In this document: positions 54,093-64,000 of the stretch, in pieces
Layout: each line of letters begins with the position of its first letter
Numbering within the stretch: the stretch's first letter is position 1
Source: Variovorax sp. JS1663
GTDB lineage: Bacteria; Pseudomonadota; Gammaproteobacteria; Burkholderiales; Burkholderiaceae_C
DNA length: 64,000 bases
NCBI RefSeq assembly: GCF_002157355.1
Contig: NZ_LYMK01000002.1
Coordinates: 248,001 to 312,000, forward strand
Direction: 5' to 3'
The notes under the pieces: model-generated
What the model was told of the DNA's origin: nothing
Database searches by the model: none
Seen by the model: only the letters and a program-made list of their open reading frames with translations
Program-made: the position numbers and the translations under genes

Positions 54093-54733
54093 CTCGAATA
54101 TGGCAGTGACTGACCAGGATTCGCTTTTCTCCAGGCTTCAGATTTCGAACACAGCGTATCCACATCGGCATTTTGAGCACGAGTACAGCCGAACGTAGGT
54201 ACCCATCCTTGCTGCGGGTCGAGAGCATGACTGCCGAGGCTCGACCCACCACCGTGAATCCAGCGCGAACGCCCATCGGTCGTGCGCCACTTGGCGGTGC
54301 CAAACTCTTTCGAGTTGGGATACTCACAGTACGTAAATTCGCCGTTGTAAGGGTCGTCTGCACCAGGTTTGGAACTCCTTGTAATTGCATTCCTTGTCGG
54401 AAACACAAAAAGATCTCGCGTCATTGGATCGAAGAAAGTGGTGGTCCCGTTACCCATGTCTGTATACGCGCGCGCAGGTGTCCATTGTTCACGCCCCCAC
54501 GGGTCCAAGCCCGTTGGATCAGTGAACATCAGCGGGTTCAAGTTGGCATAGGGATACCGGTTAGGCCCGCCGTCGAGTCCAATGCGATCGGGCTGCGTGT
54601 ACCTGCCGTCAGGAGGCCGGTATTCCCTGAAACCATTCGAATTGAGGCCGCTTTCGACATCGAAGTACATCGCCCCTGCCGGCCACGAAGCCAGCATGCT
54701 TGCCAGCACCACCAGCGCCTTGAACTGCTTCAT
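54086..54733 (-). CDS. Short Rhs-core protein with C-terminal L,D-transpeptidase-like domain
   Basis: 215 residues. A Sec signal peptide (ends near PAGAM, residue ~21) leads straight into the terminal Rhs core (GFREYRPPDGRYTQPDRIGL, NRYPYANLNPLMFTDPTGLD). The C-terminal half ends with IHGGGSSLG, then FGCTRAQNADVDTLC, which matches the YkuD catalytic HG...GCxRxxNxD pattern, with His and Cys both present. Full Rhs proteins exceed 1000 residues, so this is a minimal form that would act on peptidoglycan in the periplasm. Overlaps the upstream gene as ATGA. AT-richer than neighbours, suggesting transfer. Confidence 0.75.
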   Translation of the reverse strand: MKQFKALVVLASMLASWPAGAMYFDVESGLNSNGFREYRPPDGRYTQPDRIGLDGGPNRYPYANLNPLMFTDPTGLDPWGREQWTPARAYTDMGNGTTTFFDPMTRDLFVFPTRNAITRSSKPGADDPYNGEFTYCEYPNSKEFGTAKWRTTDGRSRWIHGGGSSLGSHALDPQQGWVPTFGCTRAQNADVDTLCSKSEAWRKANPGQSLPYSRW

Positions 54734-55626
54734 CTGCCCGCCATCCCTTTGTTGTTTCTAGCTTGTTGAACATCTTCGATCCGCACGTAGCCCAGATCGA
54801 TTGCCTTGCGCATCGTGGCCTTCGCTTGCAGGGCGTACGAAGAAGACTCGGAGCCGGATGTGAGCTTGCTGTAGTACGAATACGCTTCGGCGATCTGCTC
54901 GTAGGTCTCTGCGCGGCGAGGCGCCAGCGTGAGTGAGGCTTTGAGGTACTGAAGGCAAGTCGCCACATCTTTGCGCAGCGCGTGGATGTAGGCGCTGCAA
55001 GTGATCAACACGCCCAGATGTTCGCGCAACGTCAGCGCTCGCATGTAGGCGCCGCTCTTCAGTGCCGTCGCATTCACCCCGTGGCGACCGATGTAGTCGT
55101 CGTCGGTGAAGCGCTTTCCGCCACTGGTGGCTTCGATGTTGCCGTGTGGAAATGCAGGATCGACGTAGCGGGCGAAGGTGTGATCAGGAACGCAGACGAG
55201 GGCGATCGGATAGCCTAGTCGCTGTCCGACGGCCACGTACAGCAGCGGCATCGAGAAGCACATTCCCTTGCCCGTCTCGAGCAGGCCATGCAGCAAATAG
55301 TTGAGCGGCTTCTCGCGACCTTGTGGGTCGTGGTCGTAACGGATGCCGCGCTCCTGAAAGAACACTGTGTTCATCGCCCAGACGCGCTCTTCCGGGTCGT
55401 TCGGCGACGTGACTTTTCGCCGAACTGCCGCCGCCATGGCATCGAGTTGTCGCGAGAGCCTCTCGATGTCGACCGATGGATAAAGCTCTTGCGACAGCGC
55501 AAATGACGCGCGTCCGATGTCGATTCGATCCTCGGGCAACCACCGCAGGCTTTCCAGCCTGCTGGTGCCTGCCCAAGCTGCAGGCATCGCAGATAAGGCT
55601 CCGCAGAGCAGACTTCGCCTCTTCAT
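54730..55626 (-). CDS. Exported transglutaminase-like (SirB1/Transglut_core2) protein
   Basis: 298 residues from the ATG at 55626, with AAGGAGG five bases upstream. An N-terminal export signal with RR (MKRRSLLCGALSAMPAAWAG) is followed by a transglutaminase-like core: Cys in GKGMCFSMPLLYVAVGQRLG and His in PDHTFARYVDP. The C-terminal ~90 residues look like TPR helices (LQYLKASLTLAPRRAETYEQ). First gene of the operon with the Rhs/L,D-transpeptidase-like protein. It may process or cross-link that partner; inferred from position only. Confidence 0.75.
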   Translation of the reverse strand: MKRRSLLCGALSAMPAAWAGTSRLESLRWLPEDRIDIGRASFALSQELYPSVDIERLSRQLDAMAAAVRRKVTSPNDPEERVWAMNTVFFQERGIRYDHDPQGREKPLNYLLHGLLETGKGMCFSMPLLYVAVGQRLGYPIALVCVPDHTFARYVDPAFPHGNIEATSGGKRFTDDDYIGRHGVNATALKSGAYMRALTLREHLGVLITCSAYIHALRKDVATCLQYLKASLTLAPRRAETYEQIAEAYSYYSKLTSGSESSSYALQAKATMRKAIDLGYVRIEDVQQARNNKGMAGR

Positions 55627-55736
55627 GTTCCTCCTTGAAATCGCCTGTTGTTCAGGCTGGAATTGATTTTGGAGGCGGATCATAGAGGCAAATCGACGAG
55701 CGAAGCACCGCTCTTCGGCTCTCACGACGCGTGGAA

Positions 55737-55772
55737 GAACGCCCCGCCGGGTTGCACCGCGGCGGGGCGTTC
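55737..55772 (-). terminator. Intrinsic-type terminator downstream of maeB
   Basis: GAACGCCCCGCCG (55737-55749) and its exact complement (55760-55772) form a 13-bp stem with a 10-base loop, 15 bases past the maeB stop. Read on the minus strand it is followed by a short T-rich stretch (TTCTTCC). It separates maeB from the transglutaminase-like operon on the same strand. Confidence 0.8.
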
Positions 55773-55786
55773 GTTCTGGTGCGCTC

Positions 55787-58087
<2,301 letters not shown>

Positions 58088-58291
58088 CAGTGTCTCCTTC
58101 TGTTCTGGGCTCAGGCCAGAGGCTACAGCAAACCGGGTCGGGGAAAGCACTGTGGCGGGCCGTGGGCGCGGGCGTGTTCAGGGCGGGCTTGAATCCTCCG
58201 GAGATCTGACGCGATTGCGAGATTTCAAAGAGTTGGCTTGGTCGATAGCCACGTGTAGAGTTTTGCGCCACCAATCGAGGGGGAAAGAATC

Positions 58292-59560
58292 ATGAAAGCG
58301 AAACGCGGGGCCGCGCACACGACCCGCCAGAGTCCATCCGGCCCGCGCGTGGTGCTGGCCTGGGAGCATGGCCTGCACTACGGGCATGTCTCCCGGCTGG
58401 CCGCGGCCGCCGAGGTCGTCGAACGGCATGGCGGACGTCCGGTGTGGGCCTTGCCCGAGGCGCGCCTGCAGAAGGCCGCCTTCTTCGATGCTTCGCACGA
58501 GCGCGTCAAGGCGCCCGCGGCCCCGGCGCCGCGGCCCGCGAATGGCACCCTCCATTCCTTTGCCGACGTGCTGCTGAACATGGGCTTTGCCGAGGTGAGC
58601 GCGATGGCCATCCGGGTGCGCAGCTGGATGCGCCTGTTCGCTGAGCTGTCTCCCGCCAGCGTGGTCCTCGACAACGCGCCTGCGGCGCAACTGGCGGCGC
58701 GGTTGATGGGCCTGCGCTGCTTCCAGCTCACCAACGGCTTTGACGCGCCGCCGGCCCGGTGCCCGGACTTCAGTGCCGGCGAGCGACGGCCGCAGGTCTT
58801 GCAACTGCATGCCACGAGCCTCGCCACCCTGGAGCGCAATCTGCGCCGCACGGCCATGCTGTGCACGGGGCATGGCGAGGTCACGGTGGCGGATTTTCTC
58901 GCGTGGCCGCAGACGGTGTTCGACGGATTGCTCGAAACCGATCCCTACGGCCCGCGCCACCTCGACTGGTGGGTCGGGCCGCTCGGGGCGCCCCCGCATG
59001 CGCTGCCGCTGTCGTGGCCGGAGCGGGGCAAGGGCGACAAGCGCGTGCTGGCCTACATGCGCGCCACGCTGGGCGGCACCGAGGCGCTCGGCGGGCTCGC
59101 CAACCGCGGGGTCAACTGCCTGTGCGTGTGGCCCGGGGTGCCGGCTCGGACGCTGGCGCGATTCGAGCGCTCCAGCGTGCAGATCCTGCCGCACGCGCGC
59201 TCGCTGCAGCGGCTGCTGCCGCAGGCCGATGCGGTGCTCAGCTACGGTGCCACCAGCTTCGTCTGCCAGAGCCTGTTGGCCGGCAAGCCGCAGCTGGTGC
59301 TGCCGATGGACGTGGAGAAGCGGCTGATCGCCAACCGCGTGGCGTGGCACGGTGCAGGCATTGTCTGGCACAGCCAGGCCGAGGAAGACCTGCACCACTG
59401 CCTGGACCGGCTGCTCCATGCCGATGCGGTGGCGTCCGCGGCGCGCGACATCGCGGCCGGCTACGCGGATTTGCCGTGGGAGGCGCGGAAGGTGGCCTGG
59501 GGGCAGGCCATGCTGGGCCTGGATGGCGCCGAAGGAGAAGGGCTGGAAGGCGTGGCCTGA
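58292..59560 (+). CDS. GT1-like (UGT/MurG-type) glycosyltransferase
   Basis: 422 residues, GT-B fold inferred: N-terminal VVLAWEHGLHYGHVSRLAAAAE carries the GHxxR loop of this class, and the C-terminal half has VQILPHARSLQRLLPQADAVLSYG and SLLAGKPQLVLPMDVEKRLIANR, the sugar-nucleotide site region. Likely acts on a small or lipid acceptor; neither donor nor acceptor can be told. No polysaccharide or sterol genes are nearby. Ribosome site GGGGGAAAG upstream. Convergent with glxR. Confidence 0.78.
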   Translation: MKAKRGAAHTTRQSPSGPRVVLAWEHGLHYGHVSRLAAAAEVVERHGGRPVWALPEARLQKAAFFDASHERVKAPAAPAPRPANGTLHSFADVLLNMGFAEVSAMAIRVRSWMRLFAELSPASVVLDNAPAAQLAARLMGLRCFQLTNGFDAPPARCPDFSAGERRPQVLQLHATSLATLERNLRRTAMLCTGHGEVTVADFLAWPQTVFDGLLETDPYGPRHLDWWVGPLGAPPHALPLSWPERGKGDKRVLAYMRATLGGTEALGGLANRGVNCLCVWPGVPARTLARFERSSVQILPHARSLQRLLPQADAVLSYGATSFVCQSLLAGKPQLVLPMDVEKRLIANRVAWHGAGIVWHSQAEEDLHHCLDRLLHADAVASAARDIAAGYADLPWEARKVAWGQAMLGLDGAEGEGLEGVA

Positions 59561-59596
59561 AGACCGGGCCACGCGCTTGGAAGACAGCCGGCGCGA

Positions 59597-60502
59597 TCAG
59601 GCCGCGTCCGGCGCCACCGGATGCTGCGCCAGCGCTTCCAGTGCACGCACCAGCGCCGAGTGGTCGGCCTGGCCATGGCCCAGGGCGGCGCAGGCGTTCA
59701 TCAGCTGCGCGGCACCCGCGGTCTGCGGCAGGGCCACGCCCAGCGAGCGGGCGCTCTGCATCGCCAGGTTCAGGTCCTTCTGGTGCAGCGCGATGCGGAA
59801 GCCCGGCGCGAAGGTGCGCTTGATCATGCGCTCGCCGTGCACCTCCAGGATGCGCGACGAGGCGAAGCCGCCCATCAGCGCCTGGCGCACCTTGGCCGGG
59901 TCGGCGCCGGCCTTGCTGGCGAACACCAGCGCCTCGCCGACTGCCGCGATGTTCAGCGCCACGATAATCTGGTTGGCCACCTTGCACACCTGGCCGTCAC
60001 CGGCGCCGCCGACCAGCGTGACGTTCTTGCCCATCTTCTCCAGCAGCGGACGCACGCGGCCGAACACGCCTTCGTCACCGCCGCACATGATGGTCAGGCT
60101 CGCGGCCTTGGCACCCACTTCGCCACCCGAGACCGGGGCGTCGACGTAGCCGCAGCCCAGTTCCTCGATGCGCTTGGCGAAGGCCTTGGTCGCGATCGGG
60201 TCGATGGAGCTGCAGTCCACGACGGTCTTGCCCTTCGTCAAGGCAGAGGCCACGCCGTTCTCGCCGAACAGCACCTTCTCCACGTCGGGCGTGTCGGGGA
60301 CCATGACGAAGATCACGTCGGCCTGCTTCGTCACCTCGGCCGCGTTGCCGCACACGGTGGCGCGCGAGGTGAAGGGATCGGGCACCGGGCCGTGCGTGTT
60401 GACGAAGAGCGTGTGGCCCGCCTCGAGCAGGTGGCCAGCCATGGGTGCGCCCATGATGCCGAGGCCGATGAAGCCGATCTTCTGGGATGCCGTGTTGGAC
60501 AT
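59597..60502 (-). CDS. glxR: 2-hydroxy-3-oxopropionate (tartronate semialdehyde) reductase
   Basis: 301 residues from the ATG at 60502. NAD(P) motif GFIGLGIMGAPMAGHLLEAGH, substrate motif DAPVSGGEVGAKAASL and catalytic Lys region GQVCKVANQIIVALN are those of the beta-hydroxyacid dehydrogenase family. It reduces tartronate semialdehyde, the product of Gcl, to glycerate. Third gene of gcl-hyi-glxR, 35 bases after hyi. Confidence 0.93.
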   Translation of the reverse strand: MSNTASQKIGFIGLGIMGAPMAGHLLEAGHTLFVNTHGPVPDPFTSRATVCGNAAEVTKQADVIFVMVPDTPDVEKVLFGENGVASALTKGKTVVDCSSIDPIATKAFAKRIEELGCGYVDAPVSGGEVGAKAASLTIMCGGDEGVFGRVRPLLEKMGKNVTLVGGAGDGQVCKVANQIIVALNIAAVGEALVFASKAGADPAKVRQALMGGFASSRILEVHGERMIKRTFAPGFRIALHQKDLNLAMQSARSLGVALPQTAGAAQLMNACAALGHGQADHSALVRALEALAQHPVAPDAA

Positions 60503-60537
60503 GCGGTGGTTTCCTTGTTGGGTCTGTGTGACAGTCG

Positions 60538-61317
60538 TTATTGGGTGAGGGCCGTGCGCCATCCGAGGCCTTCGACGGTCTCGCCGCGCGGCTTGTACTC
60601 GCAGCCGATCCAGCCGGCGTAGCCGACCTGGTCGATGTGCTTGAAGAGCCAGGGGTAGTTGATCTCGCCCGTGCCCGGCTCGCCGCGGCCCGGGTTGTCG
60701 GCCAGCTGGATGTGGCCGATGCGGGCCATGTTCTTCGCCAGCGTGGCGCCGAGCTCGCCTTCCATCCGCTGCGCGTGGTAGATGTCGTACTGCAGCAGCA
60801 GGTTGGTCGAGCCCACCTCGTCGATGATGGACAGCGCCTGGTCGGTGCGGGTCAGGACGAAGCCGGGAATGTCGAAGTGGTTGATCGGCTCGATCAGCAG
60901 CATGATCCCGGCGCTCTGCAGTTCCTTGGCCGCGAAGCGCAGGTTCTCGACCGCGGTCCCGCGGGCCTCGTCGGCGCTCACGCCGGCGGGCAGCTTGCCC
61001 AGCAGGCAGTTGAGCTTGGGGCAGCCGAGCGCGGTCGCGTAGTCGATCGCCATCGCCACGCCTTCGCGGAACTCGCTCACGCGGTCCGGATGGCAGCCGA
61101 TGCCGCGCTCGCCGCCATCCCAGTTGCCGGCAGGGAGGTTGTGCAGCACCTGCTGCAGGCCGTTGGCGCGCAGTGCGGCGGCCAGCTCCTTCTTGTCGAA
61201 GGGGTAGGGGAACAGATACTCGACGGCCTTGAAGCCGGCCTTGGCGGCAGCCTCGAAACGCTGCATGAAAGGCAGCTCGGTGAAGAGCATCGTCAGGTTG
61301 GCGGCAAAACGCGGCAT
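60538..61317 (-). CDS. hyi: Hydroxypyruvate isomerase
   Basis: 259 residues from the ATG at 61317. TIM-barrel of the xylose-isomerase-like family, with FAANLTMLFTELPFMQRFEAA at the start, LIEPINHFDIPGF (metal Glu) and LQYDIYHAQRMEG and GEINYPWLFKHID. Interconverts hydroxypyruvate and tartronate semialdehyde. Sits between gcl and glxR, 22 bases after gcl. Confidence 0.93.
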   Translation of the reverse strand: MPRFAANLTMLFTELPFMQRFEAAAKAGFKAVEYLFPYPFDKKELAAALRANGLQQVLHNLPAGNWDGGERGIGCHPDRVSEFREGVAMAIDYATALGCPKLNCLLGKLPAGVSADEARGTAVENLRFAAKELQSAGIMLLIEPINHFDIPGFVLTRTDQALSIIDEVGSTNLLLQYDIYHAQRMEGELGATLAKNMARIGHIQLADNPGRGEPGTGEINYPWLFKHIDQVGYAGWIGCEYKPRGETVEGLGWRTALTQ

Positions 61318-61339
61318 TGCTTTATGTCTCCTCGGTCTC

Positions 61340-63133
<1,794 letters not shown>

Positions 63134-63210
63134 GTTGAAGTCTCCTTGGGTATGGCGTGACTGTAGGAAGACGGGGCCATTCGCAGAAGCGGGCGCGGGA
63201 CCATAAAACC

Positions 63211-63227
63211 TATTCCGCCATGGAATA
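63211..63227. promoter_or_regulatory. LysR-type operator between gcl and its regulator
   Basis: TATTCC at 63211-63216 and GGAATA at 63222-63227 form a perfect palindrome with a five-base centre, located 22 bases before the LysR start and 78 bases before the gcl start. This fits the T-N11-A dyad bound by LysR regulators in divergent promoters. Confidence 0.65.
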
Positions 63228-63248
63228 ACTGGCGCTACCATCCCCGGC

Positions 63249-64000
63249 ATGGATCGACTCCTGGCCATGGAAATCTTCGTGCGCGTGGTGGAGACGGGCA
63301 GCTTCTCCAAGGCCGCGCGCGAGTTCAACACCACCCAGCCCACCGTGACCAAGCAGGTCGCGGCCACCGAGTCGCGGCTGAAGGTGCGGCTGCTCAACCG
63401 CAACACCCGCGGCGTGAGCCTGACCGAGGCCGGCTCGCTCTACTACGACAAGTGCAAGACCATCGTGCGCGAGGCGGAGGAAGCCGAGCACATCGTGCGC
63501 GGACGCGAGTCGCAGGCCCAGGGGCTGCTGCGCATCGGCACCTCGGTCGCCTTCGGTCGGCGGGTGGTGGTGCCGCTGGCGCTGGAATACATGGCGCGCC
63601 ACCCGCAGGTGCAGGTGGACCTGAGCTTCGAGGACCGCTACGTGGACCTGATCGCCCAGGGCATCGACGTCGCCGTGCGCATGGGCAAGCTGGCCGACTC
63701 CTCGCTGGGCGCACGCTTCCTCGGCATGAACCCCTGGGTGATGGTGGCCGCGCCCGCCTACCTGAAGAAGCACGGCACCCCGAAGCGCGCGCAGGACCTG
63801 AGCGCCCACGTGGCGCTGATCTACAGCAGCGTGGTGGGCGACGACGTCTGGCGGATGCACACGCCCAAGGGCGAGCCGGTGACCGTGCCGGTGACGGGCC
63901 GGATGCGTTCGAACAACGTCTCGGCCGTCCTGGCGGCTGCGCGCGAAGGGCTGGGCATCGCGCTGATGCCGCGCTACGTCGCCAGCGACTCGCTGGCCGG
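63249..64000 (+). CDS. LysR-family transcriptional regulator, 3' end cut by window
   Basis: 250 codons are visible with no stop before the right edge. The HTH ([35 protein letters not shown]) is of the CrgA-like LysR group, followed by most of the effector domain ([36 protein letters not shown]). Full family length is ~300, so about 50 residues lie beyond the window. Divergent from gcl-hyi-glxR with a perfect operator-like palindrome between them; the likely regulator of glyoxylate use, perhaps with glyoxylate or tartronate semialdehyde as effector. Confidence 0.9.
   Translation, partial: MDRLLAMEIFVRVVETGSFSKAAREFNTTQPTVTKQVAATESRLKVRLLNRNTRGVSLTEAGSLYYDKCKTIVREAEEAEHIVRGRESQAQGLLRIGTSVAFGRRVVVPLALEYMARHPQVQVDLSFEDRYVDLIAQGIDVAVRMGKLADSSLGARFLGMNPWVMVAAPAYLKKHGTPKRAQDLSAHVALIYSSVVGDDVWRMHTPKGEPVTVPVTGRMRSNNVSAVLAAAREGLGIALMPRYVASDSLA

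Overview
The window is high-GC DNA from a Gram-negative heterotroph, most likely a member of the Burkholderiales, family Comamonadaceae (Variovorax-like). The pointers are several Bug/TctC solute-binding proteins, a beta-proteobacterial porin, TctA/TctB permease subunits, PxpABC next to a biotin carboxylase, NMT1/THI5-like ABC systems paired with nucleoside deaminases, and a glyoxylate-carboligase operon with a divergent LysR gene. The genus is inferred from gene content only. I saw no rRNA, tRNA, CRISPR array or insertion sequence. Layout: 1-4083 holds an in-frame PhnN/AMP-phosphorylase fusion (cut by the left edge), a Bug protein and a porin. 4080-14739 is a mosaic: acyltransferase, deaminase-fold protein, spermidine-synthase-like membrane protein, RlpA-like protein, DUF1330, an IclR-regulator remnant, a choice-of-anchor-I-like protein, an MFS exporter, a GAF protein and a DUF1090 protein that seems to start on ATC. 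14742-20761 is a GntR regulator with a palindrome-rich operator region and the operon Bug - pxpA - pxpBC - biotin carboxylase/carrier. 20724-27914 is an inserted minus-strand block that looks like an NTP-dependent conflict (defence-type) system: EAD1-trypsin-like protease, a P-loop ATPase, a 1214-residue STAND-like protein with two P-loops, and a three-TM/coiled-coil/winged-helix protein. A possible fifth gene lies at its head. The block overlaps the 3' end of the carboxylase and separates an orphan ureD from any urease genes. A NIPSNAP-like remnant and an intact 25-residue membrane peptide lie at the right junction. 29354-34343 carries a nucleoside deaminase/NMT1-like pair, a divergent Rieske oxygenase and tctB-tctA. 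A second, complete deaminase/NMT1 ABC operon sits at 50322-53422. Three promoters in these two loci share the element AGTAGAAG(C/G)GTTC, which suggests one regulator. 34464-49360 is mostly chromosomal housekeeping and stress functions: OsmC, SDR, catalase KatE, a TctD/TctE-like two-component pair, TerC, UspA, an RlmN-like enzyme, a lipoprotein hydrolase and an LPG-synthase-like protein. Remnants of a glycosyltransferase and a methyltransferase flank katE. 53673-55626 is an AT-richer three-gene operon: a transglutaminase-like exported protein, a short Rhs-core protein ending in an L,D-transpeptidase-like domain (candidate peptidoglycan toxin), and a small exported protein (candidate immunity). 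55787-64000 holds malic enzyme maeB, a GT1-like glycosyltransferase and the glyoxylate operon gcl-hyi-glxR with a divergent LysR regulator cut by the right edge.
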